From the NCBI RefSeq assembly GCF_000737325.1, contig NZ_CP011125.1:9424001-9488000 (forward strand): a stretch of DNA of 64,000 nucleotides. Reading direction: 5' to 3'. This DNA is from Sandaracinus amylolyticus (lineage in GTDB: Bacteria > Myxococcota_A > Polyangia > Polyangiales > Sandaracinaceae). Position numbers and translations under genes: made by a program. Positions 45,101-53,204 of the stretch are shown here, piece after piece. Numbering within the stretch: position 1 is the stretch's first letter; each line of letters starts with the position of its first letter. Below the pieces are notes generated by a model. That model did not search any database. It was not told the origin of the DNA and saw nothing but the letters and a program-made list of their open reading frames with translations.

Positions 45101-45529
45101 GATCGCGCGCTGCACGAGCGCGTCGGCCTCGTCGTCGGCGAGCACCGAGAAGCTGGGATCGACCCCCGCCTCGACCGGCCGCTCCCGCAGCAGATCGGCG
45201 CAGAAGCCGTGGATCGTGCCGACGCGCGCGGTCTCGAGCTGCTCGAGGGCGCGCTCGGCGCGAGCACGCTCGGTCTCGTCACTCGACGCGGCGCGCGCCT
45301 CTTCGAGCGCGGCGCGCAGGCGCAGCGTCATCTCGCCCGCGGCCTTGTCGGTGAACGTCATCGCGACGACGCCGCGCAGCTCGCACGCGCCGCTCTTCAG
45401 CATCGAGACCAGGCGCGTCACCAGCGCGGTCGTCTTGCCGGTGCCGGCGGCGGCCTCGACCAGCAGCGAGGTCGCGTGGTCGTTCGCGATGCGGACGCGC
45501 GCCTCGTGATCGGCAGGGAGCTTGGTCAC
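42125..45529 (-). CDS. addA: AddA-type UvrD/Rep-family helicase
   Basis: A 1134-aa helicase subunit for double-strand-break resection. Walker A AAGTGKT at 28-34, FTDKAAGEM, DELQDSDPVQ (Walker B), FRSLPGIQ, and MTVHKAKGLEFPVVVL mark a complete UvrD motor. The C-terminus follows the RecB-nuclease order with GTIDLV, but the strand that should read D-x-K is VVRIVM: Arg1096 and Val1098 replace the catalytic Asp and Lys. The nuclease is therefore probably inactive. The GTG start overlaps the addB stop (GTGA), so the complex is co-expressed. Family members act as 3'-5' motors. Confidence 0.9.
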   Translation of the reverse strand: MTKLPADHEARVRIANDHATSLLVEAAAGTGKTTALVTRLVSMLKSGACELRGVVAMTFTDKAAGEMTLRLRAALEEARAASSDETERARAERALEQLETARVGTIHGFCADLLRERPVEAGVDPSFSVLADDEADALVQRAIGDELGAALATPGEGIRRLLRRTSRDQETARERLRDAVRTLIEHRDHATPWRRDPFDRDAAIDTILTDVTELAALAPKATTPSDWCAKSLLLFQRVMADVEVRERTLPRDHDGLEAALADIARKKEWGWKGAGKFFAPGLLRADVLAKRDALKAKLDAFLVAADADLAACLWRDLRPIVLRYEVLKERAGALDFLDLLLGVRRLLVEHAEVRRELQTRFTHVFVDELQDSDPVQVDVVLLLASDDPSIADPTKVRPVPGKLFLVGDPKQSIYRFRRADIASYRLLREQLERASVPVLHLSTSFRSLPGIQRVINAAFEPAMSSAPAGVQAEHVALTEWRAAEEKRPSVIALGIPRPYDKTEKITKGAIEASTPDAVAAFVAWLVRESGWTVIDPVTNEPTRVAPRHVCLLFRRQVGWNDSDVVRPYLRGLEARRVPHVWVGGRSFHEREEIIGLRAIASAIEYPDDALAVYAALRGPFLALTDAELLLYRDRVGPLHPMSKVALDSVETALRPVAEALHLLRELHLGRNRHPIADTFARFFDATRAHAALALAHGGEQVLASASRILDLARRFDARGALSFRGFVELLEDQAERGEGAGGGDSPSGEEGQEGVRVMTVHKAKGLEFPVVVLCDPTASTGSYADRWIDPSKGEAFFKLAGVTPIELRERDAAVVAANEAEIVRVAYVAATRARDLLVIPACGDAPFEEGWLAVMNRAIYPPQSEWRQGDGRAPGCPTFGDESVVSRSFDAESAGTQSVKPGLHRSVGVVWWDPRTLPLDEEPADGLRSDDVLRATSGVDDGMRAHRAWLDARATAIEDGAIPTILASTVHQLARTPRDESEPPHVERMMCAVSTRPTGRRIEALFRGALALLQPGDGDDVIAAMVRARARVIGADADEERAVSEALRALVRHPWIASARPAARAVPIVAPDERGVVVEGTIDLVREDAGALMVVRIVMSEGEPSEAQRAEATILADALRGTTKRTVRAALLVV

Positions 45530-48500
45530 GGCATCCTCCGCAGCGAGTCGATGCCGACGAGGCGATCACCTTCCTTGCGCATCGTGCGACGTCGCTCGTG
45601 TGGGCCGCAGATCACCGCGTAGTCGCAGAAGCTGCACGCCTTCTCGCTCGGCGCAGGCGGCAGGAACCCGTCGCGCACGTGCTGATCGATCGTGGTCGTC
45701 ACCTTCGTGATCGCAGCGCGCGAGTCGTCGTCGAGCGGGACCTCGACCTCGGTGTAGCGGCCCTTGTCGGTGCAGTAGTAGAGACGTCCGCCCCACACCG
45801 TGCGGTCGGGGAAGATCGACTCGAGCGCGAGCGCGTAGAGGATCGGCTGGAGCTTCTCGCCACCCATCACGCGCTGGCCGGGCTTGGTCCACGCGCTGCC
45901 CGTCTTGTGATCGGTCGCGCGCAGCGTGCCCTCGCGCTCCTCGACGAGATCGATCGCGCCGCGCAGGCGCATGCCGATCGACAGCGGCACCGGCTCGTGG
46001 AGGCTCGCCGCGTCGCGCTCGTCGCCCGCGGGGATGCCGAACGCGAGCTCGAAGCGCGACGGGACCCAGCTCGGATCTTCGCTCGTGCGGTGGAGCCACT
46101 CGCGCAGGTCCTGGCGCACCGCCGCGAGCGTGTCCTCCCAGACCTTCGGGATCGCGGGCGCGAGCTCCTCCGCGGTGGTGCGCGCGACACGATCGAGCTC
46201 TTCGTCGAGCACCTCGAGCGCGCGCGCCCGCGTCTCGGGCGTGACCGGCAGCGCACCCTCGTCGCGCAGACGCACCAGCAAGCGGAACTGCGCCGCGTGC
46301 ACCAGCGTCCCGCGCTGCGCGGGGTCGAGCATCTCGAGCGGCTCGGGGACCTCGCGCGGCTCGAGCCGGATGATCGTGCGCAGATAGAACTTGTACGGGC
46401 ACATCGCGAAGCTCTCGAGCGCGGTCGCGGAGTACGCGCGGCGATCGAGGCGATGCTCGGCGAGGATCGCGCGCACGCCCTCGTCGGGCTCGACCATTCC
46501 GTCCTGCGAGCGCCAGCGCTTCTTGTCCCAGCGCGCCCATCGAGCGCGCAGGGCGCGCGCGACGATCGGGCTCGCCGCGACGAGGTACGCCGCGCGCCCG
46601 ATCCGCGCCTTCGGCGGTAGATCGACGAGCCCACCGAGCACCGAGAGGTCGTGCTCCGCCGCGTCGATCGCGAGCTCGGGGTGATCGGGCGCGGGCCATC
46701 CGAGGCGTGCTGCGCCCGCGATCTCGGCGCGACGTCCGAGCTCTTCGTACGAAGGCAGGCGCCCCTCGATCGCGCGCGCGATCTCGAGCGCGTAGAACGA
46801 AGGCACGCGCGGTCGCGCGCGCTCCACGTCGATGCGCGGGATCGACGCGACCACGCGCTTGCTCGCGGCGCCGAGCGCGATGCGCAGCGCGAGGCGCTCC
46901 TCCGCGCCCCGCTCGCGCCTCGTGGCCAGTGCCTCGGAGATCGCCTCACGGGTCGCGTCGAGCAGCAGCGGATCTTCGATGACCTTCGCGGGAAAGAGCT
47001 TCTCCGCGAGGCCGGGCACGAACACGACGTCGAGCTCGCGTCCGCGCGCTTCCTCGATCGTGCACACGAGCACCTGACCGACGCTCTCGTCGCCCGGCGC
47101 GCGCGCCGGCTCTTCGCGCAGCCGCGGCGTGAGCACGGTGCGCACCTCCGCGAGGTCGACCGGGCCGACGTCGCCCATCGGCGCGAGCGATGCGAGCACC
47201 GCGAGCACGCGCCGAGGATCACGCAGCGCGCGGGTCGCGAGCGCGGAGAGCGCGTCGATCCACGCGGACCACGTCGCACGCCCGGGCAGCGCGGCGAGCG
47301 CGTCGACCAGCGGCAGCGCGAAGTCGCGCAGCGCCTCGAGGTCCGCGATGCGCCGGGCGTGACGGCGACCCTCGACGTCGTCGGGGTCCTCGAGATCTTC
47401 ACGGGCGCGACGCGCCGCCGCGATCGCGCCCTCGATGCGACGCGCCCAGCGATCGCGCCCGCCGATCACCGCGGCCTCGACGATCAGCTGCTCCCAGCGC
47501 CGCGGCGCGCGCAGCGTGCCCGCGCGCACCGGCGCAGTCTCGTCGTACGCGTCCTCGTCGATCGGCGCGAGCCCGCTCTCGTCGTCCGCATCGTCGTCGC
47601 TCGCCGCGAGCTCTTCGTCGGCGGGCACGAACCGCGCGCGCGCCCCCTTCGCGTCGGGCGGCGCGCCGCCTTCGGCGTCGGGCACCACGCCGAGCGAGAG
47701 GTACTCGCCGAACGCGCGCGCCGAGATCCCCTCCGCGGCGCACGCGAGCAGCGCGAGCAGCGCACGCCCCGTGGGATCGGGCCGACGCGCGCCGCGGCTG
47801 AACGACGCAGGAATCCCCGCGCGGCGGAACGCCTCCGCGAGGTGCACGCCGTAGCGCTCGGGCGCGCGCAGCAGCACCGCCATGCGATCGAAGCGCGTGC
47901 CCTCGCGCGCCGCGACGAGCACTCGCCGCGCGATCTCCACGCACTCGCGGCTCTCGCCGGGCGCCGAGAGGATCTCGACCGCCTCGTCGCTCGCGACCGC
48001 GTCGCGCGCGTCCTCGAAGATGCGCGCCTGGAGCGCGCGCAGCGCAGGCGCGACCTCCACGGCGTGCGTCGCGGGCTCGATCGCGAGGTCGACGCGCTCG
48101 CACAGCAGCGCGCGCGTGCGGTCGTCGCCGCGCGGGATCGTCACCAGCGCGCTCGGCGCGCGCGCGATCAGCGCCGCGACGAGGTCGGCCTCGAGGCGCG
48201 ATCGCACCCGCACGTCGAGCAGCAGCACCGCGCGCTCGACGTCGACCGCGCGCCCTTCGCGCAGCGTCGCGGTCGCGTGCTCGAGCACGGTCGCGCGATC
48301 CGCGAGCCCGAGCGCCGGCAGCTCGTCGCGGTACGCCGCGTAGAGCGCCGCGAGATCGGGCGCGTGCGCGCGCACCACCTCGGGCGCGAGATCGGCGTGC
48401 GCGAGCTCCTCGAGCGTCGACGCGAGCGCGCGCGGCAGGCCCGGTCGATCCGCGATGGCGGCATAACGTCCGAGCCGCGCGACGTCGCGCGCCCGCATGC

Positions 48501-48789
48501 GATGCAGCAGCCGCGCGCAGAGCGCCTCGACCGCGGTGCCCGCGACCGGTGTGAGCCCACGACGCGCCAGCGCGCGCGCCGCGACCCGCCCCGCGAGCGC
48601 GTCGAGCGTCGTGCGCTCCCACCCGAGCGCCGCGCCCTGCTCGGACGCGACCCGACGCACCAGCGCGTCGACCGGCTCGCGACGCGCACCGACGATCCAC
48701 ACCGCCGACGCACGACGCGCCCCGAGCCACGCGGCAGCGCTCGCCACGCGCGCGGCCGCGCTCTCGCTCTCGATCAGCCTGCGATCCAT
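45526..48789 (-). CDS. addB: AddB-type nuclease with iron-sulfur cluster
   Basis: A 1087-aa partner of AddA. The N-terminal motor-like region lacks a usable Walker A (VGARREPVDAL where GxxGxGKS is expected). The C-terminal PD-(D/E)XK nuclease looks active: Asp960 and Lys962 in TDHKTG. Four Cys (797 in FAMCPYKFY; 1052, 1055 and 1061 in ACSFCDYAVIC) match the 4Fe-4S staple of AddB. The ATG at 48789 was used; the upstream frame adds an unconserved extension. With AddA it would unwind and cut DNA ends for recombination. It lies upstream of addA. Confidence 0.88.
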   Translation of the reverse strand: MDRRLIESESAAARVASAAAWLGARRASAVWIVGARREPVDALVRRVASEQGAALGWERTTLDALAGRVAARALARRGLTPVAGTAVEALCARLLHRMRARDVARLGRYAAIADRPGLPRALASTLEELAHADLAPEVVRAHAPDLAALYAAYRDELPALGLADRATVLEHATATLREGRAVDVERAVLLLDVRVRSRLEADLVAALIARAPSALVTIPRGDDRTRALLCERVDLAIEPATHAVEVAPALRALQARIFEDARDAVASDEAVEILSAPGESRECVEIARRVLVAAREGTRFDRMAVLLRAPERYGVHLAEAFRRAGIPASFSRGARRPDPTGRALLALLACAAEGISARAFGEYLSLGVVPDAEGGAPPDAKGARARFVPADEELAASDDDADDESGLAPIDEDAYDETAPVRAGTLRAPRRWEQLIVEAAVIGGRDRWARRIEGAIAAARRAREDLEDPDDVEGRRHARRIADLEALRDFALPLVDALAALPGRATWSAWIDALSALATRALRDPRRVLAVLASLAPMGDVGPVDLAEVRTVLTPRLREEPARAPGDESVGQVLVCTIEEARGRELDVVFVPGLAEKLFPAKVIEDPLLLDATREAISEALATRRERGAEERLALRIALGAASKRVVASIPRIDVERARPRVPSFYALEIARAIEGRLPSYEELGRRAEIAGAARLGWPAPDHPELAIDAAEHDLSVLGGLVDLPPKARIGRAAYLVAASPIVARALRARWARWDKKRWRSQDGMVEPDEGVRAILAEHRLDRRAYSATALESFAMCPYKFYLRTIIRLEPREVPEPLEMLDPAQRGTLVHAAQFRLLVRLRDEGALPVTPETRARALEVLDEELDRVARTTAEELAPAIPKVWEDTLAAVRQDLREWLHRTSEDPSWVPSRFELAFGIPAGDERDAASLHEPVPLSIGMRLRGAIDLVEEREGTLRATDHKTGSAWTKPGQRVMGGEKLQPILYALALESIFPDRTVWGGRLYYCTDKGRYTEVEVPLDDDSRAAITKVTTTIDQHVRDGFLPPAPSEKACSFCDYAVICGPHERRRTMRKEGDRLVGIDSLRRMP

Positions 48790-48841
48790 GAAGGGCCCGC
48801 AGTCTCGCACGTCGACGGCGCACGCGCGCCCGCCGGAACGC

Positions 48842-50365
48842 TCAGCGCGAGGCCGCGGCGCGCACCGCGCGCGCGATCGGTCCGAGCCTGCGCTTCGGCT
48901 CGTCGCGACGTGCGCGCGTGCCGCTCAGCTCCATCGTGCCGTCGTCGATGTCGCCGTAGCGGAGGAAGAGGATGTCGAGCGCGTAGTTCTGGTAGAGCTT
49001 CCACGGCCTGCGCGATCCCTGCTTCGGCAGGTGCGCGAGCGCGCGCTGCACGTAGCCCGACGTGAGATCGAGGAACGGCTCCGCGCCGACGTCCGCGTCG
49101 CGCAGCCGCGGCGTGCACACGCTCGCGCCGGTCTCGCGCATGCGCCGCAGCAGGCGACAGACGTACTCCGACGTGAGGTCCGCCTTGAGCGTCCACGACG
49201 CGTTCGTGTAGCCGAACGTGCACGCGAGGTTCGGCACGTCGCTCAGCATCACGCCCTTGTAGTTCGTCGTCTTCGTGGGCTCGAGCGGCTGTCCGTCGAT
49301 CTCGACCTGCATGCCGCCGAGGAACTGCAGCTTGAGGCCGGTCGCGGTGACGATCAGATCGGCGTCGAGCTCCTGTCCCGAGCGCAGACGGATGCCCTTC
49401 TCGGTGAACGTCTCGATGTGATCGGTGACGACCGACGCGCGTCCCTCGCGCAGCGCGACGAACAGATCGCCGTCGGGCACGAGGCACAACCGCTGGTCCC
49501 ACGGCTTGTATTTCGGCGTGAAGTGCGTCGCGACGTCGTACTCGGCGCCGAGCTCCTTCCGGATGAGCGAGACGAGCCGCTTCGTCGCGCGCTCCGGAGC
49601 ACGCCGCGCGAACTGGTAGAACGCCATGCTCAACAGCACGTTCTTCCAGCGCGTGATGTCGTACGCGACGTGCTCGGGCAGGTGCTCGCGCAGGAAGTTC
49701 GCGACGGCGTCCTCGGCGGGCAGCGACACGACGTACGTCGGCGAGCGCTGCAGCATCGTGACGTGCGCCGCCTTCTTCGCGAGCTCGGGGACCAGCGTCA
49801 TCGCGGTCGCGCCGCTGCCGATCACGACGACGCGCTTGCCCGCGTAGTCGACGTCGTCGCTCCAGCGCTGCGGGTGCACGATCTTGCCGCGGAAGCGCTC
49901 GGTGCCCGCGAATTCCGGGGTGTAGCCCTCGGCGTAGTCGTAGTAGCCCGAGCACATCCACAAGAAGTTGCACGTGAATCGCGCGGTCTCGCCGTCGTCG
50001 CGCGCGGCCTCGACGGTCCACCGCGCGTCCTCGCTCGACCACGATGCGCGCGTCACGCGATGGCGGAAGCGGATGTGCCGATCGATGCCGCTCTCGCGCG
50101 CAGTGTTGCGAACGTACGACAGGATCGAGGGGCCGTCGGCGATCGCCTTCTGCTCGCGCCACGGCCGGAAGGCGTAGCCGAGCGTGAACATGTCGGAGTC
50201 GGATCGGATCCCCGGATAGCGGAAGAGATCCCAGGTGCCGCCGATCGCGTCGCGCGCCTCGAGGATCACGAAGCCGTGATCGGGACAACGCTCGCGCAGA
50301 TGCCAGGCCGCGCCGATCCCCGACAGCCCGGCGCCCACGATCATCACGTCGACGTGCTCGGTCAT
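48842..50365 (-). CDS. Flavin-containing (Baeyer-Villiger type) monooxygenase
   Basis: A 507-aa FAD/NADPH monooxygenase. N-terminal FAD-binding GAGLSG (11-16), GGTWDLFRYPGIRSDSDMF, NADPH-binding VVIGSGATAMT, and the fingerprint FRGKIVHPQRWSD, close to the BVMO FxGxxxHxxxW pattern, identify it. It would insert oxygen into ketones or oxidise sulfur/nitrogen groups. The ATG at 50365 has a GGAG site 8 bases upstream; the longer frame into 50590 reads through a divergent region. It is 52 bases from addB but is probably separate. Substrate unknown. Confidence 0.92.
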   Translation of the reverse strand: MTEHVDVMIVGAGLSGIGAAWHLRERCPDHGFVILEARDAIGGTWDLFRYPGIRSDSDMFTLGYAFRPWREQKAIADGPSILSYVRNTARESGIDRHIRFRHRVTRASWSSEDARWTVEAARDDGETARFTCNFLWMCSGYYDYAEGYTPEFAGTERFRGKIVHPQRWSDDVDYAGKRVVVIGSGATAMTLVPELAKKAAHVTMLQRSPTYVVSLPAEDAVANFLREHLPEHVAYDITRWKNVLLSMAFYQFARRAPERATKRLVSLIRKELGAEYDVATHFTPKYKPWDQRLCLVPDGDLFVALREGRASVVTDHIETFTEKGIRLRSGQELDADLIVTATGLKLQFLGGMQVEIDGQPLEPTKTTNYKGVMLSDVPNLACTFGYTNASWTLKADLTSEYVCRLLRRMRETGASVCTPRLRDADVGAEPFLDLTSGYVQRALAHLPKQGSRRPWKLYQNYALDILFLRYGDIDDGTMELSGTRARRDEPKRRLGPIARAVRAAASR

Positions 50366-50476
50366 TCGCGCGCTCCTCGCTCGTGCGTCACGTCGTAGCC
50401 CGCGCGGAGGCGGAGCGTCCAGTGGGGATCGCGTGCGGACGTCCTCGCGGCACGCGCGATGCTCTGGAGGCGCGGC

Positions 50477-51067
50477 ATGGACACCACGATCGTTCGCCTC
50501 GTGATCGCGCTCGCGATCGGTCTCTCGCTCTCCACCGCGCCGGCGCGCGCCGACGACCGCACGCTCGCCGAGCTCGAGCTGCCCGAGCACCGCGTCGACG
50601 TCGTGCTCCCATCGGCGGGCTTGGGATGGTTCACGTCACCGAGCACCGGCTACGACCGCATCGTCTTCACGCTGTCCGTCGACGTCCGCTACGCGCATCG
50701 CACCGGCCACGGCGCGATGGTGCGCGGCGCGTACGGCACGAACGTGTGGGGCGAGGCGATGGCGATCGAGCTCGACTATCTCTACCGCGCGCACCTCGTC
50801 GGCGATCAGCACCTGAGCCTCGCGCTCGACGCGATGATCGGCGCCACCGTCGCGAGCTTCGATCACGACGAGGAGCGGCTCGCCGTCGGCGCGCACCTCG
50901 GCGGCAACGCCGGGCTCTCGCTCGACCTCCGCGTGCGGAACTTCATCGTCGCGCTCGGCGTGCAGTACCGCCTGCTCGTGCCCACCGAGCGCACGCTCGG
51001 CGGCAACGAGGCCGGCGTCGAGCACGCGATCACCGGCACGCTGGGTCTCGGCTTCACGTTCTACTGA
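50477..51067 (+). CDS. Outer-membrane beta-barrel-like protein
   Basis: A 196-aa exported protein with a signal peptide (about 1-26, ending ARA) and alternating beta strands with a final aromatic residue (FTFY) typical of outer-membrane barrels. There are about eight amphipathic strands. It is not a recognised porin family. The ATG at 50477 has a GGAGG site; ATG at 50459 is less favoured. It is divergent from the monooxygenase. A function cannot be given. Confidence 0.72.
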   Translation: MDTTIVRLVIALAIGLSLSTAPARADDRTLAELELPEHRVDVVLPSAGLGWFTSPSTGYDRIVFTLSVDVRYAHRTGHGAMVRGAYGTNVWGEAMAIELDYLYRAHLVGDQHLSLALDAMIGATVASFDHDEERLAVGAHLGGNAGLSLDLRVRNFIVALGVQYRLLVPTERTLGGNEAGVEHAITGTLGLGFTFY

Positions 51068-51192
51068 ACACGTGCAGCGTGAGGCTGGGACGCGGCGCAC
51101 GTAGGCAACGCGGCGATCGCGCGGCACACGGCCGCCGATCGTCGCGGCTGTGCGGTGGAAACCTCCGCAGCGGGTTGCGCAAGCTCGGCGCC

Positions 51193-52110
51193 ATGACGAC
51201 TGCACCCAGGCCCATCGAGCCCATGCGTCCTCGCGCGCCGCAGCCCGCGCATCGTCCGCCGACCGGTCAGGCGCCAACGCGCGAGTCGCACGCCGACGCG
51301 CACGACAGCCCGCCGACGATCGAGCTGGAGACGAAGCGCGGCAACGGCGAGCGCAACTTCCGCTGGGCGCTGATCCTCGTGCTCGTCGCGCTGTTGTGCG
51401 GAGGCGCGGTGTTCGTGTCGCAGATCCACCAGCCGCTCTCGGCGGAGCGCGGGCGCCTCGCGACCGAGCTCGAAGGCGCGACGCGGGCGCGCGACGAAGC
51501 CACGGCCGCGCTCGCGGCGCTCACCACCGAGCGCGATGCGCTCCGCACCGAGCGCGACGCGATCACGAGCGAGCGCGACGCGCTGCGGGCGCGCGAGCAA
51601 GAGCTCGCGGGCGCGGTGGCGGAACGCGACGCGCGCATCGGTGCGCTGCAGGCGATGCACGATCAGCTCACGGAGCAGCTGCGCAGCGAGATCGCGGCCG
51701 GCGACGTGACGGTCTCGCAGGGCGACGGTCGCGTCGCGGTGCGGCTCGCGGACCAGATCCTCTTCGCGCCCGGTCGCGCGGAGCTGAGCGAGCGCGGTCA
51801 GGCGCTCCTGCGCCGCGTCGCCACGTCGCTCGCGCGCATGGAGGACCGCCTGATCCAGGTCGAGGGCCACACCGACTCGACCCCGCTCACCGGCGACGCG
51901 CTGGAGCGCTTCGCGACGAACTGGGAGCTCTCGACCGCGCGCGCGACGAACGTCGTGCGCTTCCTGGCGGACCAGTGCTCGATCCCCGGCGAGCGCCTCG
52001 CCGCGGCGGGCTACTCGGAGTTCCGCCCGGTCGGCGACAACGGGACGGTGCGCGGCCGCCGCATGAACCGCCGCATCGAGCTGACGCTGATCGCGCGTCC
52101 GCGCGCCTGA
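51193..52110 (+). CDS. OmpA-family peptidoglycan-binding membrane protein
   Basis: A 305-aa inner-membrane protein. A Pro-rich cytoplasmic N-terminus, one helix (about 58-78), a long coiled coil (85-155, with ERDALRTERDAITSERDAL) and a C-terminal OmpA/MotB domain (about 170-303) are seen. The domain has the peptidoglycan-binding pattern EGHTDSTPL, then NWELSTARATNVVRFL and AAGYSEFRP, and RxxNRRIE. It likely anchors the envelope to the wall, or serves as a stator-like or gliding component. Confidence 0.88.
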   Translation: MTTAPRPIEPMRPRAPQPAHRPPTGQAPTRESHADAHDSPPTIELETKRGNGERNFRWALILVLVALLCGGAVFVSQIHQPLSAERGRLATELEGATRARDEATAALAALTTERDALRTERDAITSERDALRAREQELAGAVAERDARIGALQAMHDQLTEQLRSEIAAGDVTVSQGDGRVAVRLADQILFAPGRAELSERGQALLRRVATSLARMEDRLIQVEGHTDSTPLTGDALERFATNWELSTARATNVVRFLADQCSIPGERLAAAGYSEFRPVGDNGTVRGRRMNRRIELTLIARPRA

Positions 52111-52120
52111 CACGCCCGAA

Positions 52121-52160
52121 GAGACGTCTCGGCGCGGGGAGACGAGAACGCAGTCTCGGT
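52121..52160. promoter_or_regulatory. Cluster of GAGAC/GTCTC inverted repeats
   Basis: GAGACGTCTC (52121-52130) is a 10-bp palindrome. A second GAGAC...GTCTC pair follows at about 52139-52156. They lie between the OmpA-like gene and the glycosyltransferase promoter and could be a terminator or operator. Confidence 0.3.
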
Positions 52161-52177
52161 ATCACGCGAGACGCGGC

Positions 52178-52183
52178 TACGTC
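52178..52183 (+). promoter_or_regulatory. -10-like TACGTC before the glycosyltransferase gene
   Basis: TACGTC ends 6 bases before a GTG at 52190 that is out of frame with the glycosyltransferase. The likely start is a TTG at 52242 with its own ribosome site, so this transcript would have a leader of about 50 nt. Confidence 0.4.
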
Positions 52184-52241
52184 CCTCTCGTGGTCCGCAC
52201 TCGCATCACGCGTGCTGCGGGCCGCGGGAAGGAGCCCCGGT

Positions 52242-53195
52242 TTGCAGCACGTCGATCTCTCGATCGTCATCGTGTCGTGGAACACCTGCGACATGACCGC
52301 CGCGTGCCTGCGGGCGCTGCGCGCCGATCGCAGCTCGCTACGCCGGCAGATCATCGTCGTGGACAACGCGAGCGAGGACGGGACCGCCGATCGTGTCGCG
52401 CGTGAGCACCCCGAGGTGGAGCTCGTGCGCAACCGCCGGAACCTCCTCTATGCGTACGCGAACAACCAGGGCGCGGCGCGCGCTCGCGGGCGCTACATCG
52501 CGCTCTTGAACTCGGACGCGCTGGTGCGCCCCGGCGCGCTCGATCGCCTCGTCCGATTCCTCGAAGCGAACCTCGCGTACGCCGCCGCGAGCCCCAAGCT
52601 CGTGGGCTCGCGCGGCGAGGTGCGCCGCACCTGCGCGCGTTTCCCGACGCTCGCGAGCGCGCTCGCGCACTCGACCGCGCTGGGGCGTGTGCCTCCGGGG
52701 CGCTGGATCGTCGCGCGCAGCCGGATGGAGGACTTCGATCACGAGCAGAGCCGCGACGTCGATCAGCCGCCGACCTCGTGTTTCGTGGTGCGTCGCCGCG
52801 ACTGGGAGGAGATCGGCGGGTTCGATGCGCGGATGAGCCTCTACTTCAACGACGTGGACCTCTGCTTCCGCCTCTGGCAGAGCGGACGGCGCATCCGCTA
52901 CGTCGCGGACGCGGAGGTCGTGCACGAGGAGGGCGGCTCGACGCGGCGCGCGCGACGTCGCGAGCGCAACATCGTGTGGAACCGCGATCGCGAGGCGTAC
53001 TACGAGAAGCGCTACGGCGCGCTCGGCAGGGTCTGGGCGCGCGCGGTGCTCGGCGCCGCGACCGCGGAGATCGCGGCGCGCATCGTCGCGAGCCGAGGTC
53101 GCGAGGCGGGCGAGCAGCTCGCCGCGCTGAGCGAGCAGCTCCGCGACACGCTCGGTCCCGACGCGCCGTCGATCACGCTCGATCAGGCGGCGTGA
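52242..53195 (+). CDS. Family 2 glycosyltransferase
   Basis: A 317-aa GT-A fold glycosyltransferase (rhamnosyl-type GT2). Visible motifs: LSIVIVSWNTCDMT entry strand, VVDNASEDGT, LLNSDALVRPG (the DxD-like site), and PPTSCFVVRRRDWEEIGGFD, with YFNDVDLCFRLWQSG near the acceptor site. The TTG at 52242 is chosen because AAGGAG (52229-52234) lies 7 bases upstream; GTG at 52212 is an alternative. It adds sugars to a cell-surface polysaccharide or lipid. The convergent neighbour is a flippase-type protein, which supports a surface-polysaccharide role. Confidence 0.9.
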   Translation: MQHVDLSIVIVSWNTCDMTAACLRALRADRSSLRRQIIVVDNASEDGTADRVAREHPEVELVRNRRNLLYAYANNQGAARARGRYIALLNSDALVRPGALDRLVRFLEANLAYAAASPKLVGSRGEVRRTCARFPTLASALAHSTALGRVPPGRWIVARSRMEDFDHEQSRDVDQPPTSCFVVRRRDWEEIGGFDARMSLYFNDVDLCFRLWQSGRRIRYVADAEVVHEEGGSTRRARRRERNIVWNRDREAYYEKRYGALGRVWARAVLGAATAEIAARIVASRGREAGEQLAALSEQLRDTLGPDAPSITLDQAA

Positions 53196-53204
53196 TCGAG
53201 CGCG

